NCBI RefSeq assembly: GCF_004916975.1
Contig: NZ_STGQ01000001.1
Location: forward strand, 2,591,939-2,655,938
Direction of reading: 5' to 3'
DNA from: Paenibacillus dokdonensis
Lineage (GTDB): Bacteria; Bacillota; Bacilli; Paenibacillales; Paenibacillaceae
Length of the DNA stretch: 64,000 bases
The notes beneath the pieces were generated by a model. That model was given only the letters and a program-made list of their open reading frames with translations. It was not told the DNA's origin and searched no databases. Within the stretch, counting starts at the first letter, position 1, and each line of letters begins with the position of its first letter. The translations under genes were made by a program, and so were the position numbers. Positions 17,358-25,596 of this stretch are shown here, in pieces.

Positions 17358-17690
17358 GTGCTAAATATAGTCGTTTTATTTTTCTTTATTAATGGTCCAA
17401 TTTGCTGTACCTATAGATTCTCCGGCTGGATAGCTACGAATTGTTTGGAATGGAAGGGTATTCAAATTGAACGTAAGCATACGGGATGCTATCGAGACGG
17501 GTTCCGATTCAAAGAGCAAGAGAGACCGGTCTGTTCGGAAAACGGCGAGCCTAACGTTGTTCATTTTCAGAAGTATAAGGCATTGAGCTATTTCGTGAAA
17601 GCAATGAAGGATAGTTCTAATCATCTATATATACGTGGCTGTGCAGTGCCTAAAGAAGAAATCGACAGCGACAAGCCGATGTTCGCGTAG
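17358..17690 (+). pseudogene. Unknown coding fragment, second copy of the 15.7-kb relic
   Basis: An open frame of 110 codons beginning with a non-ATG start and a hydrophobic stretch that look accidental. The 3' half (FRFKEQERPVCSENGEPNVV, then HFQKYKALSYFVKAMKDSSN) has protein-like composition and reappears in decayed form at 15710-15830, which shows that it was once coding or part of a mobile or repeated gene. I do not recognise the family. Confidence 0.4.
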
Positions 17691-17726
17691 CCGGAATTAC
17701 ATAGCTATATCTGGGCTGCAGGCGTT

Positions 17727-17746
17727 GAGCTAACGGGAGAATAGTT
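17727..17746 (+). repeat. Module-boundary motif, copy near 17.7 kb
   Basis: GAGCTAACGGGAGAATAGTT. Matches CTAACGGG...ATAGTT; one or two bases shorter in the middle than most copies. Confidence 0.6.
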
Positions 17747-18014
17747 ATAACAAAAGTCTCCCCGAAAATAGGGATTACATTTGCTATAATCATCTAAGCG
17801 ACTGGTGTAACGGCGTCAACTTCTCTATAAATGGGTATCTATGCCCGCGTCCTATTGAAAATTTCCGGCGGCAAAATGAGATAGGGATTTAATTAATTTA
17901 ATTATGTATAACTAACTGGTTGAGGGACAAGAACATGGTCCCATAATAAGTCGCTTAGATTAGCGGCTTTTTTTTGTATTTAACGAAAACTAAAAAATTT
18001 CTGCACAAACCGTA
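17747..18014 (+). repeat. Gene-free stretch with truncated structured repeat (R5)
   Basis: At 17922-17975 it carries GAGGGACAAGAACATGGTCC and the terminator hairpin AGTCGCTTAGATTAGCGGCT with a long T-run. The long covarying hairpin is lost. It precedes the promoter of the secreted sensor-like gene and would block read-through into it. Nothing else is seen. Confidence 0.65.
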
Positions 18015-18070
18015 TTGACATTAGTAAACTACAGTTGTAGTATTGATTTGTAAACTACATCTGTAGTTTA
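18015..18070 (+). promoter_or_regulatory. Promoter with two BlaI-type operators for the secreted protein
   Basis: TTGACA (18015-18020), 17-bp spacer, TAGTAT (18038-18043). Operator 1 ACTACAGTTGTAGT (18028-18041) overlaps the -10. Operator 2 is a perfect 20-bp palindrome TAAACTACATCTGTAGTTTA (18051-18070) at the transcription start. ACTACA-N2-TGTAGT has the ACA/TGT core of BlaI/MecI sites and recurs before the BlaI gene at 19 kb. Confidence 0.85.
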
Positions 18071-18110
18071 CAAAAACGAAAATTTAATTATAGGAGAGGA
18101 GCATTACCAA

Positions 18111-18851
18111 GTGAAAGCAGCAACGAAAGTAGCAATCGCGACACTAAGCACCATTTTGTTAATGGGCTTTTCCGTCAGCCTCGCGGCGAAGGCGCAATCC
18201 TCCGTGAAAGTCCAAGAAGCCGCTGTTAAAAAAACGGCCGAAGCAGCTAAGACTATATCTGCAGAGGAGAAAAAGTTTATCGAACAAGAGATCAAAAGAG
18301 TGAAGGAGTTGAGCCAAAAGTCTGGTGATATGTATGTCTTGTATTATAAATACCCCCAATTAAATAGCGGATTTGATATTGGTTATTGGGGAGGGATACA
18401 TGAATTCACAACATACGAGGACTACTTGAAAAAAGCCTCTACCCTAAAGGGATCGATCTTGAAGCAGCCTGCGAACATGCCAAAAGGATACAAGTTCTCA
18501 ACAGCGGTCATTGAAGCTCCGACCGAAGGAAAGTTCGTTGATGAAGTAAGGGCCGAAGGTAAGAAGAGCGGAAAGCCCATCTATGTGAAAAAGATCGACT
18601 GGAAAGAGGCGGCAACGATCCGACTTAAATATACGAACGGAAAAGACACGCTGGGCCTTTCCAAGTATGCGGTAGATTCGAAGGGAAACAAGAAGAAGGG
18701 CTTTTATAACGATACGCTGCCGGCACATGTCTTTCCAAAATACGTCTTTTGGAATGATGGCGGCAAATTCGAATACAGCATTTCAACCTCATCTGTGGAT
18801 ATGTCCAGGAAACAGAAGATTGAAATTTTAAAAGCAGCCGTGAAAAAATAA
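18111..18851 (+). CDS. Secreted protein matching the extracellular domain of the neighbouring BlaR1-like protease
   Basis: 246 residues from GTG, with TAGGAGAGGA upstream. Residues 1-28 are a signal peptide (VAIATLSTILLMGFSVSLAA, then AKA). The mature part is soluble and very similar along its whole length to the C-terminal 220 residues of the M56 protein at 19490-21367: both contain GDMYVLY, SYWGG or GYWGG, FTTYEDYLKK / FSTYEDYLKS, GPTEGKFLDEVRAEGKK-like and KIDWKEAATIRL. No penicillin-binding motif is present. It is probably under control of the same BlaI-type repressor. Possible roles: decoy, ligand carrier or the effector whose sensor the protease copied. Family unknown to me. Confidence 0.8.
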   Translation: MKAATKVAIATLSTILLMGFSVSLAAKAQSSVKVQEAAVKKTAEAAKTISAEEKKFIEQEIKRVKELSQKSGDMYVLYYKYPQLNSGFDIGYWGGIHEFTTYEDYLKKASTLKGSILKQPANMPKGYKFSTAVIEAPTEGKFVDEVRAEGKKSGKPIYVKKIDWKEAATIRLKYTNGKDTLGLSKYAVDSKGNKKKGFYNDTLPAHVFPKYVFWNDGGKFEYSISTSSVDMSRKQKIEILKAAVKK

Positions 18852-18993
18852 AATTTTAATTCAGCTATAGGTTTTCTCGAACAGGTGTCCAAAATACGAT
18901 TACATGGGTTCTTTTGGAGATCGTCATGACCGCAGGCGTGCGAAACATTTTTGTGTGTAACAAAAACGCGAAAACTACGCTCTCACATACAAG

Positions 18994-19047
18994 TTGACAT
19001 TACTAAACTACAATTGTAGCATGTGTATAGTAACTACATATGTAGTT
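18994..19047 (+). promoter_or_regulatory. Promoter with two BlaI-type operators for the BlaI/BlaR1-like operon
   Basis: TTGACA (18994-18999), 17-bp spacer, TAGCAT (19017-19022). Operator 1 ACTACAATTGTAGC (19007-19020) and operator 2 AACTACATATGTAGTT (19032-19047) have the same spacing to the boxes as in the promoter at 18015-18070. The regulator gene 30 bases downstream is therefore autoregulated. Confidence 0.85.
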
Positions 19048-19076
19048 TTAGTACATTGACTTTGGAGGTTTCATAC

Positions 19077-19490
19077 ATGAATAATCAAATACCACCGATT
19101 ACGGATGCAGAACTGGAAGTTATGCGTGTATTGTGGGCCAATCGCGACTGCCCTTCCAGCGAGGTCGTAAAGCAAATGACGGATCGAATGGGGTGGAGCC
19201 CCAATACGACCCGGACGCTCCTAACTCGTCTGGTGCAGAAGGAAGCAGCGGGTGCGAAACTGGAAAAGGGTTCAAAGCGCACCCAACTATTTTATCCGAT
19301 CATCAGCGAGCAGGAGTATCTGCAGTCCGAAACCAAATCCTTCATGAAAAAGCTCTATGGGGGAGCTTTAAAGCCGATGCTTGCCAACTTTCTGCAGGAT
19401 AAAAAACTGAATGCGCAAGAAATCGAGGATCTAAAGGCTTTGTTTGACGAAAACCGCAGCGATGGGGAAAAAGAAAAGAGAGAGCCCTGA
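19077..19490 (+). CDS. blaI: BlaI/MecI/CopY family repressor
   Basis: 137 residues. Winged-helix N-terminus (ITDAELEVMRVLWANRDCPS, MGWSPNTTRTLLTRLVQK) and a C-terminal dimerisation helix pair (EYLQSETKSFMKKLYGGALK) typical of BlaI/MecI. The family represses target genes until cleaved by its membrane partner protease. Start ATG 19077 follows GGAGG by 8 bases; the long upstream in-frame extension overlaps the operators and is not coding. Its stop overlaps the ATG of the next gene (TGATG), the normal coupling of the repressor with a BlaR1-like sensor. Twin operators upstream match the class. Confidence 0.92.
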   Translation: MNNQIPPITDAELEVMRVLWANRDCPSSEVVKQMTDRMGWSPNTTRTLLTRLVQKEAAGAKLEKGSKRTQLFYPIISEQEYLQSETKSFMKKLYGGALKPMLANFLQDKKLNAQEIEDLKALFDENRSDGEKEKREP

Positions 19491-21367
19491 TGAGTCTTAC
19501 ATTGCTTGAAAATGTATCGTCTTTTTTTGGCTGGGTGATTCGCGGATCGTTCATGGCCTTCATCCTCATTGTACTTGTCCTGATCCTGCAGTTTCTATTA
19601 AGAAACAAGATTGAAGCCAGATGGAAATATTGGCTTTGGCTTCCCGTGGCCATTCGCTTGCTGCTCCCATGGGCCCCGGAATCCTCGCTTAGCCTATACA
19701 ATGTTTTGTCCCTGGAGGCCATAGCGCCCGGTATTCATCAACAAACTCAAGCTTCTTTGGGCTCGAAGGAAGCGGGGAGAATAAGCGAGACAACGGTTCT
19801 TGTTGAGCGCTCTATAAACCCGGAAGCAAGCGGAACTTCGGAAGTACCTGCTCTCTCATTTGAATCGGGACCTGTGCAGGAGAGCGGATTTTGGTGGAAT
19901 GGGTTCAAGCAAATAGGCTTCGCCAATACGCTGATGTCGGTCTGGCTTGCAGGCGTGCTGCTTTTTTCGGCGAAAACGGTATGCGACCAGCTTCGATTGA
20001 AACAAGCTCTGCGCGCGGGCCGAAAAATAGATACTCCTTTGCTATCGGCCGTGTTTCACGAGACGAAACAACAATTAGGCGTAAAGCGAAAAGTGCAGTT
20101 TGTGGCCAGCGAGCGAATTCCCGGACCTGCCGTGGTCGGTTTTCGCAAACCGGCGATCGTTATTTCGCCCAGTCTGCTCGTTACGCTGAAAAAAGATCAA
20201 CTTCAATATATTCTGGCGCATGAGTTCGCACATATTCAGCGGCGGGACGTCGTCGTGAACTGGTTGATGCATATCATCCTGATCATCCATTGGTTTAATC
20301 CGCTATTATGGCTAGCCGTACGTAAAGCAAGACAGGATCAGGAGATGGCCTGCGATGCATGCGCCTTGAATCGGATGAGTCCGCAGCAAAACAATGCATA
20401 CGGACAAACGATCATCCATGTATTGGAGCATTTTTCAGGAAACCAACGCCAACCGGGACTTGCCGGCCTGTCCGCCACGCATAAACAAATGAAAAGGAGA
20501 CTTACGATGATTAAAAATTTTAACAAAAAATCATACCGCCTATCCATTCTGGCTATGGGGATGATTATCGCGCTTGGCAGCGTGACATTGGTTAATGCTA
20601 AGGAAAGCGATTCAGGGAGCGCTACACCAAAGGCTCCCGTGCAATCGGAACAGGATTCAAAAGCTGTTGTGAATCATGTGCCGGATATGATCTATCCCGA
20701 GGGGGATATAGACCGCGAGCTTTACAAGACAGAACTGGAAAAAGCGGAAAAAAAAGCAGTAGCTGAAGCCAAGGCTCTAACTCCAGAGGAAAAAAAGTAT
20801 ATCGAAGATGAGACCAATAGAGTGAAGAAGCTAAGTAAAGAGACAGGCGATATGTACGTTCTGTATCATAAATATAAGGATCTTAACAGCGGACTCGACC
20901 TAAGTTATTGGGGAGGGACAGAAACATTCTCCACTTACGAGGACTACTTGAAAAGTACTGCTACGCTCGAGGGTTCCTTTCTGAAGCAGCCCGCCAACTT
21001 GCCGGAGGGATATAAGTTTTCCAAAGCAAGAATCGAAGGTCCAACCGAAGGAAAATTCCTTGATGAAGTAAGGGCCGAAGGCAAGAAGAGCGATAAACCC
21101 GTCTATGCGAAAAAGATAGACTGGAAAGAGGCGGCAACCATCCGTCTTGAATATACAAACGGGAAAGATACGCTGGCCATTTCGAAATATACGTTGGACT
21201 CAGAAGGCAACAAGAAAAACGGTTTCTTTGAGGATGACTTACCGGCACATATCTATCCAAAATACGTTTTTTGGCATGAAGGCGGCTTCGAATACAGCAT
21301 TTCAACCACATGGGATATGTCCAAGGAACAGAAGGTCGAAATTCTGAAAGAAGCGGTGCAGAAATAA
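19490..21367 (+). CDS. blaR: BlaR1-like M56 sensor protease with an uncharacterised extracellular domain
   Basis: 625 residues. Membrane helices near 15-40, 45-65, about 140-165 and about 345-365, a cytoplasmic zinc protease with HEFAH at 244-248 and a downstream EMACDA acidic motif, and ERIPGPAVVGFRKPAIVI before it: the BlaR1/MecR1 M56 arrangement. The extracellular C-terminal 220 residues are not a penicillin-binding domain (no SxxK/KTG); they match the secreted protein at 18111-18851. Signal binding there should activate the protease, which relieves repression by the upstream BlaI. The signal is unknown; a cell-wall stress or peptide ligand is possible. Confidence 0.88.
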   Translation: MSLTLLENVSSFFGWVIRGSFMAFILIVLVLILQFLLRNKIEARWKYWLWLPVAIRLLLPWAPESSLSLYNVLSLEAIAPGIHQQTQASLGSKEAGRISETTVLVERSINPEASGTSEVPALSFESGPVQESGFWWNGFKQIGFANTLMSVWLAGVLLFSAKTVCDQLRLKQALRAGRKIDTPLLSAVFHETKQQLGVKRKVQFVASERIPGPAVVGFRKPAIVISPSLLVTLKKDQLQYILAHEFAHIQRRDVVVNWLMHIILIIHWFNPLLWLAVRKARQDQEMACDACALNRMSPQQNNAYGQTIIHVLEHFSGNQRQPGLAGLSATHKQMKRRLTMIKNFNKKSYRLSILAMGMIIALGSVTLVNAKESDSGSATPKAPVQSEQDSKAVVNHVPDMIYPEGDIDRELYKTELEKAEKKAVAEAKALTPEEKKYIEDETNRVKKLSKETGDMYVLYHKYKDLNSGLDLSYWGGTETFSTYEDYLKSTATLEGSFLKQPANLPEGYKFSKARIEGPTEGKFLDEVRAEGKKSDKPVYAKKIDWKEAATIRLEYTNGKDTLAISKYTLDSEGNKKNGFFEDDLPAHIYPKYVFWHEGGFEYSISTTWDMSKEQKVEILKEAVQK

Positions 21368-21462
21368 TATTTTAAGCAAGCTTTGCTCTTCCGCGAGTAA
21401 GCCTATGCAGTCCTGGAAATAGGATTGCCTTCTAAAAAAGGAAAATGAAAGATTTGATCAAT

Positions 21463-21489
21463 GTTAAACTAACGGGAAACATTAGTTAA
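21463..21489 (+). repeat. Module-boundary motif, copy near 21.5 kb
   Basis: GTTAAACTAACGGGAAACAT followed by TAGTTAA. The two ends are inverse to each other (TTAAACTAA / TTAGTTAA), the clearest palindromic version of the motif. It lies just after the BlaR-like gene. Confidence 0.65.
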
Positions 21490-21495
21490 AAAATA

Positions 21496-21530
21496 AACAC
21501 AGCAGCCGGCAAGTAATTGGCTGCTGTGTT
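21496..21530 (+). terminator. 12-bp stem-loop after the BlaR1-like gene
   Basis: AACACAGCAGCC pairs perfectly with GGCTGCTGTGTT; loop 11 bases; followed by TGTTGG rather than a clean T-run. Probable terminator of the sensor operon. Confidence 0.7.
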
Positions 21531-21568
21531 TGTTGGAGACTAAAAGGCGCAATAGCTCAATTATGACA

Positions 21569-21661
21569 GACGGCAGCCGGCTAAAATGTTCGGCTGCCGT
21601 CGTTACGTTAACGTAGTTAACGTTAATAAAAAAATAAAACCGGCACAATTAGGTACCGGTT
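21569..21661. repeat. Three further hairpins in a row
   Basis: GACGGCAGCCG/CGGCTGCCGTC (21569-21579 with 21591-21601, 11 bp), CGTTAAC/GTTAACG (about 21607-21623) and AACCGG/CCGGTT (21638-21661) follow the terminator within 130 bases. The first shares GCAGCC/GGCTGC with the terminator. No coding frame overlaps. A hairpin array or a small RNA are possible. Confidence 0.5.
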
Positions 21662-21851
21662 CGTAATGTTCATATATAAAAAAATGTTATTCCTAAAAAT
21701 GCCATGGATGCATAATAGTATATAAAAAAAATTAATATGAGTCTATTATTTTTTTTGTGGGAATTGTATGTTGTATATGACTGCGCGGGCAACATTGATA
21801 ATTGTGAGAGGACATGGCAGCAATGATTATGAAAAAAACGAGGTGATTAGT

Positions 21852-22223
21852 GTGGAAGAGTTACTTTCAATGAAACATATACACGGAAGGATGATTGACG
21901 GAAAGCGACATTTCTGGGACGTAGAGAAACTATGGACGTTATCTAAGAACTTACCCGTTCATAAAATCAAGATTGATTCAATAAAGGAACTGGATCAGGA
22001 TTGTTGGTTTACAGATAGTAGGAGGACACCCATTCCTTCTATACGTAATGTGGCGCTACATTGTCAGCGGATTATCAACGCAAACATGGAGTACCCCATA
22101 TTATTATGTTCAGATGGACAATTAATTGATGGGGGACATCGAATTGCAAAAGCATTGATGGATGAAAAAAGTGAAATTGACGCCGTGTATATTCCATTGC
22201 CGACGGCGGATGTGATTCAATGA
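21852..22223 (+). CDS. ParB-like (ParB/Srx nuclease fold) protein, stand-alone
   Basis: 123 residues. The region LPVHKIKIDSIKELD...YPILLCSDGQLIDGGHRIAK matches the ParB N-terminal/ParB-like fold, whose signature is a strand followed by DGGHR. No helix-turn-helix follows, so it is not a partition protein; stand-alone relatives are sometimes modification or nuclease-like enzymes, or small nucleotide-binding proteins. I start at GTG 21852, six bases after GAGGTG; the ATG 84 bases upstream would add an unrelated-looking N-terminus. It stands alone, with hairpins on one side and the structured repeat R6 on the other. Confidence 0.65.
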   Translation: MEELLSMKHIHGRMIDGKRHFWDVEKLWTLSKNLPVHKIKIDSIKELDQDCWFTDSRRTPIPSIRNVALHCQRIINANMEYPILLCSDGQLIDGGHRIAKALMDEKSEIDAVYIPLPTADVIQ

Positions 22224-22360
22224 AGAAACTCTATAAGCGAAAATCCTTGACTTAAAGTTATCTCTAAGTCTTATACTTCAACTAAACATGAAATTATTTT
22301 TTAGGGAACTTTGACTTTTCAGGTTTTTTTATATTGTGAATCAGGTTTTTTTAATGATGG
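22224..22360. other. Short gene-free gap
   Basis: AT-rich, with T-runs near 22313-22330 after a weak CAGG...CTGA structure. No clear feature before the repeat R6. Confidence 0.3.
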
Positions 22361-22572
22361 ATTGTCGAGGGACAAGAACATGGTCCCAATGAAAGCCGCT
22401 ATTTTAGCGGTTTTTTTTGTTTATCGGTACAAGTTCTTGTCCCGAACCAAAGACAAGAACTTGTACCGATTGCCGTAAAGAACAAGAACATAATCCGATT
22501 ACCGATTAGATAAGCATCAAACTACATTTCACTGCACTAGTTCATTAAGCCAACGGGCAGGATAGCTGAATC
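22361..22572 (+). repeat. Structured interspersed repeat, copy R6 (complete)
   Basis: GTCGAGGGACAAGAACATGG, terminator hairpin AAGCCGCTATTTTAGCGGTT plus T-run, long hairpin with arms 22423-22441 and 22452-22470 (19 bp), AACAAGAACATAATCCGATT ACCGATTAGATAAGC and the boundary motif ATTAAGCCAACGGGCAGGAT AGCTGA. Its last 56 bases (22505-22560) are nearly identical to 29745-29800 in R8. Confidence 0.85.
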
Positions 22573-22792
22573 AGTTATGGTAAGTAAGAAAAACAACTTA
22601 GTATTTCATGCGAGGAAAATAACTCATAAACAAACCTATATTATGTGGCATATCAACTGGTCCAAAGGGAACGATGCAAATCGGTGTCACCTATACAGAT
22701 AGAAAGAAGAACGGAATTTCGATAAACGTTTTCAAGTTGATGAAATTAATACGGGGATCGGCTGATGAATGTCCAGATACTCGTGTATACAA
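22573..22792. other. Gene-free stretch, possible coding relic
   Basis: One frame (about 22645-22798) reads GISTGPKGTMQIGVTYTDRK and continues without a start to a TAG; it has protein-like composition but no recognised family. No promoter or structure stands out. Confidence 0.25.
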
Positions 22793-23206
22793 CTAGATGT
22801 TAATTCTACGACGTAATTCCTCCATCATAGCCTCAGCTTGCTGTGGATCTTCGTTCAGCAGCTTCCTGTACGTCAGCATCCAATTAAGCGTTACAAGCAT
22901 ATGATCATATTCGTCCTTCTTACGCTCGATTTCATTAATCTTCTGAAGAATCCAATCAATTATTTCTTCGTTCGTGCGCGCGTTCGTATCGTGATCCTGC
23001 AATATTGTCTTCAGTTCAGCTAACGAGCAGCCGATGCCTTGAAATTTCTTAATCAGCTTTAACCGCCCAATCGCTTCGTCTGAGTAGTTGCGATAATTAT
23101 TCTTCTCTCGCTGAATATGCCTGCTGTCAAACAAGCCTTCCTTCTCATAAAAACGAATGGTGTGTGGTGTTAGAACCATCAAGTCTGCCAATTCTTGAAT
23201 TTTCAT
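22793..23206 (-). CDS. MerR family transcriptional regulator
   Basis: 137 residues. N-terminal MerR winged HTH (MKIQELADLMVLTPHTIRFYEKEGLF, then NYRNYSDEAIGRLKLIKKFQ) and a long coiled helix (IIDWILQKINEIERKKDEYD). No Cys metal site is visible, so it is a drug/stress type MerR. A TTTGGAGG box lies 9 bases before the ATG. Divergent from the epimerase relic at 23311, with a 105-bp gap typical of a MerR-regulated promoter, so the target of this regulator may be that now broken gene. Confidence 0.88.
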   Translation of the reverse strand: MKIQELADLMVLTPHTIRFYEKEGLFDSRHIQREKNNYRNYSDEAIGRLKLIKKFQGIGCSLAELKTILQDHDTNARTNEEIIDWILQKINEIERKKDEYDHMLVTLNWMLTYRKLLNEDPQQAEAMMEELRRRINI

Positions 23207-23310
23207 ATGAATTCATACCTCCAAACGCTTGCCATAGAGTTTACTTTATAGTTTAGTCTAGAGTCATATCTTAGTCAAATGTCAAATGCTTAAGGAGGCG
23301 TAAAACGATT

Positions 23311-23774
23311 ATGCGAATATTCGTTACAGGTGCAGCAGGTTATATTGGTACAGCTGTTGTTCGCGAACTCATTGGTGCGGGCCATCAGGTAGTTTGTCTG
23401 ACCCGTTCAGAGAAAGGTGTTCAAGTATTAGACTTGGGAGCTGAGGTGGCTCGCGGTGTTATAAAGGATCTGGATTTACTGCGCAACTGTGCAGCTACTT
23501 CAGACGGTGTGCACCCGCAGGCTCGCGACTGGATGGCGTGGACGACGAAGGCATTCCGTTCAGCGAGATTGCCGGTGTCATCGGTCGTCACTTGAATGTA
23601 CCGGTAGTCAGCATCCCGCGTGAAGAGACACAACCAGTCTTCGGTTTTCTAGGCATGGTTGCGTTGCTTTACTTAGCAAGATCAAGCGAAGGGACGAAGG
23701 AGCTGCTCGGTTGGAAGCCTGTCCAGCTTGGACTTCTCGCAGATCTGGAGCAAGGACATTATTTCACGGAATAG
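23311..23774 (+). pseudogene. NAD-dependent epimerase/SDR gene with its middle deleted
   Basis: First 60 codons are an intact extended-SDR start: MRIFVTGAAGYIGTAVVREL with IGAGHQVVCLTRSEKGVQVL. After AATSDGVH the frame goes off, and a second frame from about 23538 gives the family's end: DEGIPFSEIAGVIGRHLNVP, then RSSEGTKELLGWKPVQLGLL and ADLEQGHYFTE before TAG. About half of the protein, including the YxxxK site, is missing. Confidence 0.85.
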
Positions 23775-23844
23775 TGTTAGTTAAATGGAGAAGGTCACAA
23801 AAGAACCTGTTATTGCTTAGCCTCTCTATCCAAGCGTGACAGTC

Positions 23845-23925
23845 GACAATCCGACGTCGAGTGCGTTGACACAGGAACGATTGGGATGGAGGTCGGAGGG
23901 GCCTTTTACAGATCTAGGACATCGA
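23845..23925 (+). pseudogene. Second epimerase 3' relic
   Basis: DNPTSSALTQERLGWR, then a worn FTDLGHR, corresponds to the same C-terminal motif (SSALT.ELLGW.P...ADLEQGHYF) that ends the preceding relic. So two related epimerase genes once lay in tandem and both decayed. Confidence 0.55.
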
Positions 23926-24049
23926 GCGGTCGCAGTAATTTCAAACCTTCCATCAGCAAGAGCGGATAAGCCTAGGGTAAAGTGATTCTTTTGCCTATTG
24001 GCGCATGATATATAGAGATTGTCAATAAAGATAAGGGGAGTGAAAGAGT

Positions 24050-24865
24050 ATGAATACTTTTGTAATTACAGGTGGTAATAGCGGTGTTGGCCTGCAGTCT
24101 GCTCAAAAACTTATTGATGCGGGCAATCGCGTGATTATTTTGGGGCGCGATAAACAAAAAGGTGAGAGCGCATTGGCATCTTTTGGAACAGCACGTAATC
24201 GAGCAATATTTCTCTCGGTGGATCTCGCGACTCACGATGGAGTCAAAGATGCGGCACGACAGATCAACGAAATAACCGACAAAGTCGACGGACTGTTACA
24301 CTCGGCGGGCATTTTTGATCCAAGGGACATCAGAACAAAGGACGGTCTCCCGCTCTTTTTCGCGTTGGCTTACTTAAGCCGTTACCACTTAACTCAACTC
24401 CTGCTGCCAAAACTTCTTAAGGCAGACCATCCTCGGGTATTAATGATGGTGGGCACAGTTAAAAAGGTTCCCAAATTCGACATCAAGATGTTCCAATCCT
24501 TTGAAAAATTTAATTTCTGGACGATGACGCTACCGATCGTTGGCGCGTGTATGCATTATGCAGACTATCTTACCAAGACGCATCCTAAGATTTTCACGGG
24601 ATGTACAACCCCGGGGGTTGCTCAAACGGATATCTTTAAAAATGCGCCATGGTATTTCAGAGCCTGCGTTGCAGTGGCACGACCTTTTCTCAACTCAGCC
24701 GAATTGGCGGCTCGTAACCCTGTTCAGGCACTCCTGAATGGCGAAGGAACATCGGCATACATGTGGAACAAGGCCGGTAATTTCCAACGTAAATTTGCAA
24801 TCGAAGTAAATAAAGAGGATCAAAAGTCTCTTATTGATTTGTCGCATAAACTCACGGGTGCATGA
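24050..24865 (+). CDS. SDR-family oxidoreductase, atypical active site
   Basis: 271 residues. Rossmann start MNTFVITGGNSGVGLQSAQK, the cofactor-proximal ILGRDKQKG and SVDLATHDG, and the LLHSAGIF (NAG-like) motif. The Ser/Tyr/Lys catalytic set is not in canonical form: around the expected positions it reads MMVGTVKKVPKF and GACMHYADYLTKTHP, where Y and K are spaced YADYLTK rather than YxxxK. A retinol-dehydrogenase-like SDR is the nearest type. AGGGGAGTG precedes the ATG. 74 bases before the next gene, so the two may be cotranscribed. Confidence 0.8.
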   Translation: MNTFVITGGNSGVGLQSAQKLIDAGNRVIILGRDKQKGESALASFGTARNRAIFLSVDLATHDGVKDAARQINEITDKVDGLLHSAGIFDPRDIRTKDGLPLFFALAYLSRYHLTQLLLPKLLKADHPRVLMMVGTVKKVPKFDIKMFQSFEKFNFWTMTLPIVGACMHYADYLTKTHPKIFTGCTTPGVAQTDIFKNAPWYFRACVAVARPFLNSAELAARNPVQALLNGEGTSAYMWNKAGNFQRKFAIEVNKEDQKSLIDLSHKLTGA

Positions 24866-24939
24866 ATTCTCTTGACTGATTGCTGGTGTCACGGGCTTTA
24901 TACGTCTTTCTGAATCTCTTTTTGGAGGGATCATTATTA

Positions 24940-25596
24940 ATGAAAAATTTAAAATCAACATTCTTAGTATTTGGTGCAACCGGTAGAACTGGCCAACACT
25001 TTGTTTCCATAGCGCTTAAAGAGGGTCATAAAGTAAAAGCCTTAGTTAGAAATCCAGAAAAATTTAGAATTCAAAATATAAATTTAGAGATAATCGAAGG
25101 TTCCATCACAAATTATGAAAATATTGACGAATTATTAGATGAGGTCGACTTTGTAATTTGTATGCTTGGAAATGCTCAGGAACAAAATAAGGCGCCAATC
25201 AATACTATCTTTATTAAGAAGCTTATCCCAGCTATGCGAAGACAAGGTGTAAAACGTTTCCTATATCAGGCCGGAGGACTCACGCGTCGATATAAAGAAA
25301 GACTCCCTTTTGTGACTTGGATTCTTAGAAACACTTTAGCTAGATATAACGGTCTTCTCGGTCAGCATAAAGATAATGAAACTGTAATTGAGTATTTAGT
25401 TGAAGAAGCACAAGATGTGGATTGGATTGTGCATAGGGCAGGCATAATCTCAGACGGTCCTTCGAAAGGAATATTGAATAGAGATCGAACAAAGTTTAGT
25501 CTTGCAACTCATGTAGATATTGCTAAATATAACTTTCAGGTCATTAATGAGGATTCTGCAATTCATACTTACGATTTGAGCTACTACAAAAAATAA
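24940..25596 (+). CDS. NAD(P)H-binding atypical SDR
   Basis: 218 residues. TFLVFGATGRTGQHFVSIAL is the atypical-SDR glycine motif GATGxxG; ALVRNPEKF binds the cofactor adenine side; LLDEVDFVICMLGNA and FLYQAGGLTRRYKE follow. It resembles NmrA-like and YwnB-type NAD(P)-binding proteins, which act as redox sensors or reductases. GGAGGG lies 10 bases before ATG 24940; earlier in-frame codons are not coding. Its stop leads straight into the repeat R7, whose hairpin is probably its terminator. Confidence 0.85.
   Translation: MKNLKSTFLVFGATGRTGQHFVSIALKEGHKVKALVRNPEKFRIQNINLEIIEGSITNYENIDELLDEVDFVICMLGNAQEQNKAPINTIFIKKLIPAMRRQGVKRFLYQAGGLTRRYKERLPFVTWILRNTLARYNGLLGQHKDNETVIEYLVEEAQDVDWIVHRAGIISDGPSKGILNRDRTKFSLATHVDIAKYNFQVINEDSAIHTYDLSYYKK

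Noticed and set aside
19023..19076. BlaI start 54 bases upstream of ATG 19077
   Set aside because: It would run through the second operator and the -10 region; the ATG at 19077 has a GGAGG box.
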